This document shows, piece by piece, positions 1 to 8,007 of a stretch of DNA of 64,000 bases. Origin of the DNA: Chryseomonas sp014190935 (GTDB lineage: Bacteria > Pseudomonadota > Gammaproteobacteria > Pseudomonadales > Pseudomonadaceae). Each line of letters opens with the position of its first letter. The stretch's first letter is position 1. The notes beneath the pieces were generated by a model. That model was not told the DNA's origin. It worked only from the letters and a program-made list of their open reading frames with translations, and did no database searches. A program made the position numbers and the translations under genes. Location of the stretch: positions 62,001 to 126,000 of the forward strand of contig NZ_JACHVV010000006.1 of assembly GCF_014190935.1 (NCBI RefSeq), in the 5' to 3' direction.

Positions 1-197
1 AGCGGCAGGCGCTGCTGGCCGTCCAGCAGATAGCCTTCGATGACGCCATAGGCATTGCCGCCCTGGCCCGCGTTGGCCTTGGCCTTGGCGACGAAATAGG
101 CCACCACTGGTGCGCCCTGCAGCAGGCGCAGGGCCTTCACGGTGATGAGTTCCGGATCGCCGGGGCCGACGCCCAGGCCGAGCAGGCGGCCCGCCAT
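1..197 (-). CDS. cobI: Precorrin-2 C20-methyltransferase, N-terminal part (runs off the left edge)
   Basis: CobI transfers a methyl group from S-adenosylmethionine to C20 of precorrin-2, making precorrin-3A in aerobic cobalamin synthesis in the cytoplasm. Only the first 65 codons are inside the window. They begin MAGRLLGLGVGPGDPELITV, the glycine-rich SAM-site opening of tetrapyrrole methyltransferases (GxGPGDPELIT). The ATG at 197 overlaps the TGA stop of cobH by four bases (ATGA), so the two are translationally coupled in a cobG-cobH-cobI operon. Assignment to CobI rather than another corrin methylase rests on this start motif plus position next to cobH, the usual Pseudomonas order. Confidence 0.88.
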   Translation of the reverse strand, partial: MAGRLLGLGVGPGDPELITVKALRLLQGAPVVAYFVAKAKANAGQGGNAYGVIEGYLLDGQQRLP

Positions 198-823
198 CAC
201 TCCACCTCCGTGGCCAGGGCGTTGACCGCGGCGGCGGCCATGGCACTGCCGCCCCGCCGACCGCGGACGATGACATAGGGCACGCCGCGGCTGTCGGCGG
301 CCAGGGCATCCTTGGACTCCCGGGCGCCGACGAAGCCCACCGGCATGCCGAGGATCAGCGCCGGCCTGGGCGCCCCGGCGTCGAGCATCTCCAGCAGATA
401 GAACAGCGCGGTGGGGGCGTTGCCGATCACCACCACGCTGCCGGCCAGGTGCGGCCGCCAGCGCTCCAGGGCCACCGCCGAGCGGGTGTTGCCCTGGGCG
501 ACTGCCAGTTCGCGGATGCCGTCGTCGTGCAGGGTGCAGATCACCGGGTTGTTCGCCGGCAGCCGGGTGCGGGTAACGCCCTCGGCGACCATGCGTGCAT
601 CGCAGAGGATGGGCGCGCCGGCCGCCAGGGCCGCGCGACCGGCCGCCCCGGCGCCCGGGGAAAAGGCCAGGTCCTGGACCACGTCGACCATGCCGCAGGC
701 GTGGATCACCCGCACGGCGAGCTTTTCCAGGTCGGCGGGGATGGCCGAGAGATCGGCCTCGGCGCGGATGGTGGCGAAGGATTGGCGATAGATCGCCTGG
801 CCGTCGCGTTCGTATTCAAGCAT
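197..823 (-). CDS. cobH: Precorrin-8X methylmutase
   Basis: CobH moves the C11 methyl group of precorrin-8X to C12, giving hydrogenobyrinic acid. The protein is 208 residues from the ATG at 823, close to the roughly 210 residues of characterised CobH. The segment HACGMVDVVQDL carries the His (residue 41) expected to act as the proton shuttle. An in-frame extension upstream of 823 reads through cobG sequence and is not credible. The gene start overlaps the end of cobG (816-823) and its stop overlaps the cobI start, so cobG-cobH-cobI form one tightly packed operon. Confidence 0.93.
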   Translation of the reverse strand: MLEYERDGQAIYRQSFATIRAEADLSAIPADLEKLAVRVIHACGMVDVVQDLAFSPGAGAAGRAALAAGAPILCDARMVAEGVTRTRLPANNPVICTLHDDGIRELAVAQGNTRSAVALERWRPHLAGSVVVIGNAPTALFYLLEMLDAGAPRPALILGMPVGFVGARESKDALAADSRGVPYVIVRGRRGGSAMAAAAVNALATEVE

Positions 824-2102
824 CACTGGGACTCCGGGCCAGCCAGGCGGCGGCCTCGTCGAGGGATAGTTGGGTGGCGCGCCGCCGGCCCGGACCGGGC
901 TGGGTGGCGTCGCGCACGAAGAGGTCGTAGCAGCCGGGGGCCACAGCCAGCAGGGTGTGGGGCGCCTGTCCGGCCAGGGCGCAGCTGCGCGGGCAACCGG
1001 AGAGGTGCACTTCCACGTCCGCCGGCAGCCGCTCGGCCAGGCGCAGGGCATCGCCCTTGGTGTCGGCCAGGCCCTTGGCGCAGCCCTGGCTGCCGGTACA
1101 GGCGATCAGCCGGGCCAGGGGCGCGGCGGGATCGGTGGTCAGCCCCAGGGTGGCCAGAGCGGCGAGCAGCTCGGGGGCCTGGTCGACCGGCACATCGGGC
1201 AGCAGCAGGCCCTGCCAGGGGGTCAGGTGCAGGTCGCCGTTGCCGAGGTGCTCGGCCAGGTCGGCGACCGCGGCCAGGCTCGTTGCCGGCAGGCGGCCCA
1301 GGGCGGGCTGGGCGCCGATCCAGCAGTGACCCGGCTGACGCTGGGGATGGCTGCCCAGACGCAGCGCGGTTACGGCCGGCGCGCGCGGGCTGCGCGGAAC
1401 AGGCAGCAGGTCCGACCCCGCCAGCAATTCCGCGGCCGGACGCTGCGCCAGCAGCTGGCGCATGCGGCCCTGCTCGGGACCGGCGAGATCGAGAAAGCGA
1501 TGCAGCAACCGCGTGACGGTTGCCACCTCCTGGCCCGGAGCGATCAGCCCAGCCGGCCGGTCCAGCGGGGTACCGGCCAGGCCAAGGACATAGCCCTCGG
1601 CGCGGGCCGACAGCCAGACATCGTGGGGATGATCGAGCCGCGCCAGGGCTTCGCCGCCGTCCAGTTGCAGGGCGAACTTGGGCGACAGGCCATGCAGCCG
1701 GCGGTCGTCTTCCAGCAGGGCGAGCAGCTCGGCGGCCAGGGGGCGGACGTCGCGCAGCTGCTGAGGATCACGACCCGCCGCCGGGCTGAGCAGCAGATTG
1801 CGCACGTCGTCGGCGGCGGGATCGCTGGGGCCGAGACCGGCGGCCTGCAGCTCGGCCACCAAGGCAGCGGCGCCGTCCGGGCGCACGCCGCGCAATTGCA
1901 GGTTGGCCCTGTTGGTCAGCTCCAGTACCCCGTTCGCCCAGCGCGCGCTGGCGGCGGCGATGGCCCGCGCCTGGCCTGCCGCGAGTCGCCCGCCCGGCAA
2001 CTTCACCCGGCACAGGCCGCCATCGCGCGTGGGCACGATGCGCAGCAGGCCCGGACAGGCCGAAGGCCGCGGGACGAGGGCGGAAGGAGACGGAGGATTC
2101 AC
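816..2102 (-). CDS. cobG: Precorrin-3B synthase (Fe-S mono-oxygenase)
   Basis: CobG is the oxygen-using step of the aerobic B12 pathway: it hydroxylates precorrin-3A and forms the lactone of precorrin-3B. The 428-residue product has the sulfite/nitrite-reductase ferredoxin-like repeats and near the C-terminus the 4Fe-4S motif C-x5-C (CTGSQGC) followed by C-x3-C (GCPRSC). Its presence indicates the oxygen-dependent route rather than the cobalt-early one. The gene heads the minus-strand arm and is divergent from cobL, with 97 bp between the two starts. That gap is too short to hold a full cobalamin riboswitch and I see none. Confidence 0.92.
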   Translation of the reverse strand: MNPPSPSALVPRPSACPGLLRIVPTRDGGLCRVKLPGGRLAAGQARAIAAASARWANGVLELTNRANLQLRGVRPDGAAALVAELQAAGLGPSDPAADDVRNLLLSPAAGRDPQQLRDVRPLAAELLALLEDDRRLHGLSPKFALQLDGGEALARLDHPHDVWLSARAEGYVLGLAGTPLDRPAGLIAPGQEVATVTRLLHRFLDLAGPEQGRMRQLLAQRPAAELLAGSDLLPVPRSPRAPAVTALRLGSHPQRQPGHCWIGAQPALGRLPATSLAAVADLAEHLGNGDLHLTPWQGLLLPDVPVDQAPELLAALATLGLTTDPAAPLARLIACTGSQGCAKGLADTKGDALRLAERLPADVEVHLSGCPRSCALAGQAPHTLLAVAPGCYDLFVRDATQPGPGRRRATQLSLDEAAAWLARSPSDA

Positions 2103-2199
2103 GGCGGAAGGTCGGGCTGAACGGGAAAGACGTTATTATGCCCGCTTTGCCCGACCCCTTGAAAACGCCCGGTCGGCTGACGTTCGATGAGGTGTGCTC

Positions 2200-3402
2200 A
2201 TGATCCCCTGGCTGACCGTGGTGGGTATCGGCGAAGACGGCTACCCCGGCCTCGGCAAGCAGGCCCGCCGCGCGCTACTGGAGGCGGGGGTCGTCATTGG
2301 CGGTCCACGCCAGCTGGCGCTGCTGCCACCCTGCATTCGCGCCATCCGCGAGCCATGGCCGCAGCCCTTCGCCCTGGCCCCGGTCCTGGACCGCCACGGC
2401 ACTCCGGTCTGCGTGCTGGCCAGCGGCGATCCCATGCTGTTCGGCGTCGGCGCGAGCCTTGCGCGCCAGCTGTCGGCCGACGAACTGCAGGTGCTGCCGG
2501 CGCCCTCCTCCTACTCCCTGGCCGCGGCTCGCCTCGGCTGGCCATTGCAGGACGTCACCCTGCTGTCGGTGGTGGCCCGGCCGCTGGCCGCTGTGACGCG
2601 CCAGCTGCACCCGGGCGCCCGATTGCTGGTATTGAGCAATGACGGCCACAGCCCTGCCGCCCTGGCCGCGCTGCTGGTGGACCAGGGCTTCGGCGCCAGC
2701 CAGCTGCAGGTGCTGGAGCACCTGGGCGGCCCTCTGGAGCGCCGCATCGCCGGTCGCGCCCAGGACTGGTCGCTGGCGGAAGCGGCGGCGCTCAACCTGG
2801 TGGCCATCGAAGTCCTCAGCGAGACCGGTGAAGCAGGCCTTCCGCTCACCCCCGGTCTGCCGGACAGCGCCTATCGCCACGACGGCCAGCTGACCAAGCA
2901 AGACGTACGCGCCGTGACCCTGGCACGCCTGGCACCGCGCCCGGGCGAACTGCTGTGGGACGTAGGCGCCGGCTGCGGCTCCATCGGCATCGAATGGGCG
3001 CGCAGCCATCCCGACTGCCGGGTGCTGGCCATCGAGGCCGACACCGGTCGCCAGGCCCATATCCTCCATAACCGCGACCACCTCGGCGCCCCAGCGCTGC
3101 ACCTGGTGGCCGGCCAGGCGCCCGAGGCCCTGGCCGGTCTGGCCACCCCGGACGCCATCTTCATCGGCGGCGGCCTCACCGCGCCGGGGGTGCTGGACGC
3201 TTGCTGGACCGCGCTGCGCCCCGGCGGTCGCCTGGTCGCCAATGCCGTGACCCTGCAGACCGAAGCCGCCCTTGTGGCCTTTCGCGAACGCCACGGCGGC
3301 GACCTGACCCGCCTGCAGGTGGCCCAGGCCCAGCCGCTGGGCGCCTTCGACACCTGGCGCGCGGCGCTGCCTATCACCTTGCTGGACGTGGTGAAGCCGT
3401 GA
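2200..3402 (+). CDS. cobL: Precorrin-6Y C5,15-methyltransferase (decarboxylating), CbiE-CbiT fusion
   Basis: CobL methylates C5 and C15 of precorrin-6B/6Y and decarboxylates the C12 acetate side chain. The protein (400 residues) has two domains: an N-terminal CbiE-type tetrapyrrole methylase (to about residue 200) and a C-terminal CbiT-type class I SAM methyltransferase with the motif WDVGAGCGSIGIEW. I take the ATG at 2200 because GAGG at 2189-2192 sits 7 bases upstream; a GTG two codons earlier is possible but lies too close to that site. It begins the plus-strand arm, cobL-cobK-cobM. Confidence 0.93.
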   Translation: MIPWLTVVGIGEDGYPGLGKQARRALLEAGVVIGGPRQLALLPPCIRAIREPWPQPFALAPVLDRHGTPVCVLASGDPMLFGVGASLARQLSADELQVLPAPSSYSLAAARLGWPLQDVTLLSVVARPLAAVTRQLHPGARLLVLSNDGHSPAALAALLVDQGFGASQLQVLEHLGGPLERRIAGRAQDWSLAEAAALNLVAIEVLSETGEAGLPLTPGLPDSAYRHDGQLTKQDVRAVTLARLAPRPGELLWDVGAGCGSIGIEWARSHPDCRVLAIEADTGRQAHILHNRDHLGAPALHLVAGQAPEALAGLATPDAIFIGGGLTAPGVLDACWTALRPGGRLVANAVTLQTEAALVAFRERHGGDLTRLQVAQAQPLGAFDTWRAALPITLLDVVKP

Positions 3403-3830
3403 GTGGCCGTCGTTCGGCAAAAGTAGAGCGGGTGATTGGGTGTGCTTCCTTCATTCCTGAAGATTGTGAGCGGCGCCTTGCCCCCTCACCCCAGCCCTCT
3501 CCCCGCGGGGGCGAGGGGGCGGTTAGGCGTGCCTCCTTCATCCCTGAAGACTATGAGCGGCGCCTGGCCCCCTTACCCCAGCCCTCTCCCCGCGGGGGAG
3601 AGGAGGCGGTTGGGTGGGGGCCTGGAAGCCTGGCGTCCGGGCTGACGCTCACGACCCTTGCTGAGCACGCTGCGATCATCGGCGGGAAAGCCGCCTACGA
3701 GACCAATACCCCTACTCCGCCGCCAGCCCCCAGGCACCGCCTTTCCTCCCCTCTCCCTCAGGGAGAGGGGCCGGGGGTGAGGGCGCGCCATGCATGACGA
3801 AGCCTCCGCCACGCCTACGGAAGAGCGCCC
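3403..3830. repeat. Repeat-filled gap between cobL and cobK; 87-bp tandem duplication plus family-1 palindromes
   Basis: No convincing gene lies here. Two diverged copies of an 87-bp unit lie head to tail at about 3440-3526 and 3527-3613; each contains the CCCCAGCCCTCTCCCCGCGGGG palindrome type (family 1). A third palindrome at 3748-3770 is perfect: CCCCTCTCCCT, one base, AGGGAGAGGGG, followed by GGGGTGAGGG. An open frame crosses the tandem unit because 87 is a multiple of three, but it shows no protein similarity I recognise and has no ribosome site, so I do not call it. The same family occurs at 18.45-18.70 kb and 27.15-27.40 kb. Confidence 0.8.
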
Positions 3831-4553
3831 ATGAAGATCCTCCTGCTCGGCGGCACCACCGAAGCCCTGGCCATCGCCCGCACGCTGCCGGCGGAAGCCC
3901 TCTACAGCCTCGCCGGTCTCGGTCGAGTGCCCCAGGACCTGCCCTGCCAGGTGCGGGTCGGTGGCTACGGCGGCGCCGCAGGGCTGGCCGCCTTTCTCCA
4001 CAGTGAAGGCATCGAGCTGCTGCTGGATGCCACCCATCCCTACGCCGCCCGGATCAGCCATAACGCCGCCGTGGCCGCAGCCCAGGCCGGTATTCCCTGC
4101 TGGGCCCTGCGCCGCCCCGGTTGGCAGGCCGGTCCCGACGATGACTGGCGCGAGGTGGCCGACTGGACCGAGTTGCAGACCGCCATAGCGCCCTTCATCC
4201 GCCCCTTCTTCACTCTGGGCCGCGAACCCCTGGAGCACCTCGCGGAGATCCCGCCCCACCAGTTCTGGACCCTGCGCCTGCTCGACGCCCATCCCGGCCA
4301 CGCCCAGGCGCGGATCATCGCCGACCGCGGTCCCTTTGCCCTGGAGGCCGAGCGCGCGCTGTTCGCCCAAGGCGACTTCGATGTGCTGATCAGCAAGAAC
4401 AGTGGCAGCGCCGCCACCCAGCCCAAGTTGCAGGTGGCGCGCGAGCGGGGCCTACCGGTGCTGATCCTGCGTCGCCCCGCGTTGCCCACCGTCGATCGTG
4501 AATTCGCCAGCGTCGCCGACCTGCTCGCCGCCCTGGTCAAGGAAATCCCATGA
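3831..4553 (+). CDS. cobK: Precorrin-6A reductase
   Basis: CobK uses NADPH to reduce precorrin-6A to precorrin-6B (6Y). The 240-residue product starts MKILLLGGTTEALAIAR, the nucleotide-binding opening of the CobK/CbiJ family, and has the family segment LLDATHPYAARIS near residue 65. It ends in an ATGA overlap with cobM, so the two are coupled. It is separated from cobL by the repeat-filled 428 bp, so it may depend on its own promoter or on readthrough. Confidence 0.92.
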   Translation: MKILLLGGTTEALAIARTLPAEALYSLAGLGRVPQDLPCQVRVGGYGGAAGLAAFLHSEGIELLLDATHPYAARISHNAAVAAAQAGIPCWALRRPGWQAGPDDDWREVADWTELQTAIAPFIRPFFTLGREPLEHLAEIPPHQFWTLRLLDAHPGHAQARIIADRGPFALEAERALFAQGDFDVLISKNSGSAATQPKLQVARERGLPVLILRRPALPTVDREFASVADLLAALVKEIP

Positions 4554-5281
4554 CCGTCCATTTCATCGGCGCCGGCCCCGGCGATCCCGACCTCATCACC
4601 GTCAAGGGCCAGCGGCTGATCCGCCAGTGCCCGGTGATCCTCTATGCCGGCTCCCTGGTGCCGCCCGCGGTGCTGGAAGGTCACCAGGCCGAGACGGTGA
4701 TAGACACCGCCCACCTGGACCTGGATGCCATCGTCGGCCATCTGGCCGCCGCCCATGCCCGCGGCCAGGACGTGGCCCGGGTGCATTCCGGCGATCCCTC
4801 GCTGTATGGCGCCATCGGCGAGCAGATCCGCCGCCTGCAGGCGCTGGGCATTCCCTATGAGATCGTTCCCGGCGTCACCGCCACCGCCGCCTGCGCAGCC
4901 CTGCTGGGGTGCGAACTGACCCTGCCCGGGGTCAGCCAGACGGTGATCCTGACCCGCTATGCCAGTCGCACGGCCATGCCGGCCGGCGAGGCGCTGGCCG
5001 ACCTGGCGCGCCATCGTGCGACCCTGGCCATTCACCTCGGCGTCGGCCAGCTGGAGCGCATCGTCGCCGACCTCCTGCCGCACTACGGCCCCGGCTGTCC
5101 GGTGGCCATCGTCCACCGCGCCAGCTGGCCGGACCAGGACAGCGTGCGGGGCACCCTGGCCGACATCGTCGAACGGGCGCGGGACAAAGACTTCCGTCGC
5201 ACCGCCCTGATCTTGGTCGGCGAGGTGCTGGCGCCGGGTGATTTCCAGGATTCCAAGCTGTATCGGCAAGGACCGGGCTAA
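4550..5281 (+). CDS. cobM: Precorrin-4 C11-methyltransferase
   Basis: CobM methylates C11 of precorrin-4 to give precorrin-5. It is a 243-residue tetrapyrrole methylase with the opening GAGPGDPDLITVKG and the SAM-site motif SGDPSLYGA. The length and the pattern MTVHFIGAGPGDPDL fit CobM/CbiF well. The start overlaps the cobK stop by four bases. It is the last gene of the plus-strand cobalamin arm; a family-2 inverted repeat follows at once. Confidence 0.92.
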   Translation: MTVHFIGAGPGDPDLITVKGQRLIRQCPVILYAGSLVPPAVLEGHQAETVIDTAHLDLDAIVGHLAAAHARGQDVARVHSGDPSLYGAIGEQIRRLQALGIPYEIVPGVTATAACAALLGCELTLPGVSQTVILTRYASRTAMPAGEALADLARHRATLAIHLGVGQLERIVADLLPHYGPGCPVAIVHRASWPDQDSVRGTLADIVERARDKDFRRTALILVGEVLAPGDFQDSKLYRQGPG

Positions 5282-5283
5282 CC

Positions 5284-5368
5284 CGTAGGTTGGGCTGAGG
5301 CGGTTCCCTCGCCGAAGCCCAACACAAAGCCGCAGCCTTGGGCTTCGCTGCGCTCAACCCAACCTACG
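5284..5368. repeat. Family-2 inverted repeat pair, copy 1
   Basis: CGTAGGTTGGGCTGAG at the left is answered by CTCAACCCAACCTACG at the right, with GAAGCCCAAC and TTGGGCTTCG between, so two monomers face each other and could form a long hairpin or cruciform. It lies between the convergent ends of cobM and deoC, where it could end transcription on both strands. Other copies are at 22.3, 24.6 and 28.9 kb. Confidence 0.85.
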
Positions 5369-5379
5369 TCGACCCTGCA

Positions 5380-6057
5380 TCAATACCCTGCCCCACCCTC
5401 GCCACCGCTGACGATGGCCACGCCCGAGCTGGTCCCCAGGCGGGTCGCGCCGGCGTCCAGCATGGCCTGGGCGGTGGCGCGGTCACGCACGCCGCCGGAG
5501 GCTTTCACGCCCATTTCCGGACCCACCTCTTCGCGCATCAGGCGGACATCGTCCAGGGTCGCGCCGCCGTGGCCGAAACCGGTGGAGGTCTTGACGAAGG
5601 CGACGCCCAGGTCGCGACAGATCCGGCAGGCCTGGCGTTTCTGGTTCTCGTCGAGCAGACCGGTTTCCAGGATCACCTTGAGCGGTATCGCTCCACAGGC
5701 CGCCTGCACCGCGGCGATGTCGGCGGACACCTCCTCCAGCAGGCCATCCTTGAGCCAGCCGAGGTTGAGCACCATGTCGATCTCCCCAGCCCCGGCGGCG
5801 ATGGCCTGCGCGGCCTCGAAGGCCTTGGCCGTGCTCAGTCCGGCGCCGAGCGGAAAGCCCACCACCGCGCAGACCTTGACCGCGCTGCCGGCCAGTTGCG
5901 CCGCGGCCCAGGGGACCTGGGCGGAATTCACGCACACCGAATAGAAGCCATGGGTGCGTGCCTCCTGGCACAGGCGGTCGATCTGCGCGCGACGGGCGTC
6001 GGCGGCGAGCAGGGTGTGGTCGATGGTCTTGGCGAGTTCGCCGGGTTCAAGCTGCAT
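5380..6057 (-). CDS. deoC: Deoxyribose-phosphate aldolase
   Basis: DeoC splits 2-deoxyribose-5-phosphate into glyceraldehyde-3-phosphate and acetaldehyde. The 225-residue protein has the class I aldolase residues: Asp94 (GEIDMVLN), the Schiff-base Lys156 (VAFVKTSTGF) and Lys185 (VKASGGVRD). It is divergent from deoR with 94 bp between the starts. With the kinase and permease genes at 8.0-10.3 kb it completes a path from external deoxyribose to central metabolism. The gene could equally serve nucleoside breakdown, but no nucleoside phosphorylase is seen nearby. Confidence 0.95.
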   Translation of the reverse strand: MQLEPGELAKTIDHTLLAADARRAQIDRLCQEARTHGFYSVCVNSAQVPWAAAQLAGSAVKVCAVVGFPLGAGLSTAKAFEAAQAIAAGAGEIDMVLNLGWLKDGLLEEVSADIAAVQAACGAIPLKVILETGLLDENQKRQACRICRDLGVAFVKTSTGFGHGGATLDDVRLMREEVGPEMGVKASGGVRDRATAQAMLDAGATRLGTSSGVAIVSGGEGGAGY

Positions 6058-6094
6058 GGGGCCTCCTCAGGCACGGGTAGCGTATGATCGGATC

Positions 6095-6102
6095 AGAATT
6101 CT
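6095..6102. promoter_or_regulatory. Possible DeoR operator core between deoC and deoR
   Basis: The 8-base palindrome AGAATTCT is the centre of the 16-base E. coli DeoR operator as I remember it (TGTTAGAATTCTAACA). The flanks here (GATC on the left, TTGT on the right) match poorly, and an 8-base palindrome can occur by chance. The position, in the 94-bp divergent gap next to a DeoR homologue, is what makes it worth noting. Confidence 0.3.
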
Positions 6103-6151
6103 TTGTTGGTGCGGCCTGCACCCCTCGTCGGACTCCCGTAGCGCACCCCTC

Positions 6152-6916
6152 ATGGATAGCAAGAAAGCCGCTCGGCTCAAGCTGATGCACCAGGCGCTGC
6201 AGGATCAGCACGCCATTCACCTGCGCGAGATGGCCCAGCTGCTGGGTGTCTCGGAAATGACCCTGAGACGCGACCTGCGGCTCCCGCCGGACGGCCTGCG
6301 CCTGCTCGGCGGTCACGTCACCCGCGATGTCGGCGGCAGCGAGGCGCCCGGCTACCAGGTGGTCGAACAGGACCTGCGCCAGGTCGAGGAAAAGCGCCGC
6401 ATCGGTCGACTGGCCGCGGCGCAGATCCGCGCCGGCGACACCGTCTTCCTCGATTGCGGGACCACCACGCCCTTCGTGGTGGACTTCATTCCCGACGACC
6501 TGGAATTCACCGCCGTCTGCCATTCGCTCAATGTGCTGCTCAAGCTGCAGCAGAAGGTCAACTGCACCCTGGTGGTCTGCGGCGGCACCTTCCAGCGCAA
6601 GAACCAGATCTTCGAGAGTCGCCTGGAGACCGGGGTGCTCGATGGCGTGCGCCTCACCCATGCCTTCGTCTCGGCGGCCGGGGTGAGCGAGGACTTCGGC
6701 GTCACCTGCTTCAACTTCAACGAGGTCGAGGTCAAGCAGAAGGTCCTGCGCCAGGCCCAGCAGCGGCTCCTGCTGGTCGACCATACCAAGTTCGACGTGG
6801 TGCGCGCCGCGCATTTCGCGGCGCTCGGCGACTTCGACGGGGTGGTCAGCGACGGGCGCATTCCGCGCAGCTATCGCGAGCGGATCGAGGCGAGCGGCGC
6901 GCAACTGCTTACCTGA
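6152..6916 (+). CDS. deoR: Deoxyribose operon repressor, DeoR family
   Basis: The product is a 254-residue cytoplasmic transcription regulator. Residues about 1-55 form the DeoR helix-turn-helix (LLGVSEMTLRRDL), and the rest is the sugar-phosphate sensing domain with FLDCGTTTPFVVDF and VVCGGTFQ. The similarity to E. coli DeoR runs through the whole protein (for example VEEKRR..., TAVCHSLN, LLVDHTKFDVVR), so it is closer to true DeoR than to other family members. The expected inducer is deoxyribose-5-phosphate. The ATG at 6152 aligns with the DeoR N-terminus; an earlier in-frame ATG at 5954 lies inside deoC and is ignored. Its 3' end overlaps the convergent deoM gene by eight bases. Confidence 0.9.
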   Translation: MDSKKAARLKLMHQALQDQHAIHLREMAQLLGVSEMTLRRDLRLPPDGLRLLGGHVTRDVGGSEAPGYQVVEQDLRQVEEKRRIGRLAAAQIRAGDTVFLDCGTTTPFVVDFIPDDLEFTAVCHSLNVLLKLQQKVNCTLVVCGGTFQRKNQIFESRLETGVLDGVRLTHAFVSAAGVSEDFGVTCFNFNEVEVKQKVLRQAQQRLLLVDHTKFDVVRAAHFAALGDFDGVVSDGRIPRSYRERIEASGAQLLT

Positions 6917-7994
6917 GCCGCGCCGGGTCGGCCAGGCGCGCCAGCAGCGCCGCGCGCTCGGCGGCGGCGAGATAGCCGGTCCGGACGCTGAAGGCGCGAC
7001 GCTCTCCCGGTTGCAGCTGCTGCACCTGGCCCTTGGCCGTCTCGGCCAGATAGCCCTCCGGCTCGCAGGTCGCCGGCAGCACGAAGGCCGCCACCTGCTG
7101 ATCGGGGTTGTGCAGCACCCAACGCGTGGCATGGGGCAAGTCCGCCGGGCGATAGGCCGTGTAGAAGGCGGCGCCGCCCGGATGCTCCAGCAGGAAGTGC
7201 GCCTCCCCCGCCGCGTCGGTACCCGGCGCATCGATGAAGCTGACGATCTCTGGCTGGTAGCGCGCCGGCGCATCCAGCACTCGCAGCCGCTCGGAGTCCT
7301 CGGCCAGCGCGGCGATGAAGGCCTGCCAGTCGGCGGTCGGCCGCACATGGGCCGGCACGCTGGTGCGCACCCGGGTGCGGGCCACGCCGAGCGGCTCGTG
7401 GAAGCGACCACCAGGCACATAGGCGTAGTTCATGTGCGCCATGTACATCAGGTCCATGGGCTGGCCGGCCTGGTTTTCCAGCTCCAGACCCAGTTCGAAC
7501 ACCGCGCTGTCCGGCCTCAGGGTCACGCGGGGCTGGGCGCGATAGCGATCGCCGAAACCCATGGCGTAGTCATGGCGGCCGCCCAGGCGCAGGAAGTCGC
7601 CCTCCGCGTCCCGGCCCAGTTCCAGCCAGGCCTCGTCCAGCGGCGCGCAGGGCAGCTCGCCGTGCAGCTCGTGGGTGTCCGCCGGCGCCGGGCAGCCGTT
7701 GCGCAGCACCCCGGCGTGGAACATGAAGCAGCCATAGGTCTCGATGATCCGCCGGGTCGGCCGCGGCTGGTCGAACAGCCCCGGCATGGTCAGGCGACAG
7801 CCGTCGAAGCTGGCGTCCCAGATCATCTGCCCCTGGTAGGGCAGCACCACCAGGCGGCCACGACGATTCTCCAGCGCCAGGGCGCGTACCCCGGAGGGAT
7901 AGGTCCAGGCGCGCACCTGGAAGGCGTCGCTGGCGAGCAGGGTGCGCTCGCCAGCGGTGAATTGCTCGGGCTGCAGCGGCAGGCGTACGGACAT
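6909..7994 (-). CDS. deoM: DUF4432 / aldose-1-epimerase-like protein, probable deoxyribose mutarotase
   Basis: The 361-residue protein belongs to the galactose-mutarotase-like DUF4432 group (segments LVVLPYQGQMIWDA, CFMFHAGVLRNG, HELHGELPC, MYMAHMNYAYVPGG with candidate catalytic His residues). In Salmonella the deoQKPX/M cluster carries a related gene whose product is a deoxyribose-specific mutarotase (DeoM, earlier DeoX). I infer the same role here because the neighbours are deoP and deoK in the same order. It is the last gene of the deoK-deoP-deoM operon, 13 bp after deoP. The symbol is by context; the enzyme activity is not shown by sequence alone. Confidence 0.7.
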   Translation of the reverse strand: MSVRLPLQPEQFTAGERTLLASDAFQVRAWTYPSGVRALALENRRGRLVVLPYQGQMIWDASFDGCRLTMPGLFDQPRPTRRIIETYGCFMFHAGVLRNGCPAPADTHELHGELPCAPLDEAWLELGRDAEGDFLRLGGRHDYAMGFGDRYRAQPRVTLRPDSAVFELGLELENQAGQPMDLMYMAHMNYAYVPGGRFHEPLGVARTRVRTSVPAHVRPTADWQAFIAALAEDSERLRVLDAPARYQPEIVSFIDAPGTDAAGEAHFLLEHPGGAAFYTAYRPADLPHATRWVLHNPDQQVAAFVLPATCEPEGYLAETAKGQVQQLQPGERRAFSVRTGYLAAAERAALLARLADPARLR

Positions 7995-8007
7995 GGCGGC
8001 GCCCTCC

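Noticed and set aside
2103..2199. Cobalamin riboswitch between cobG and cobL
   Set aside because: The gap is 97 bp, too short for the full B12 aptamer on either strand, and no B12-box-like core is seen.
3436..3645. CRISPR-like repeated units between cobL and cobK
   Set aside because: There are only two tandem 87-bp units, they are diverged, have no unique spacers of constant length and belong to the dispersed palindromic family also found at 18.5 and 27.2 kb.
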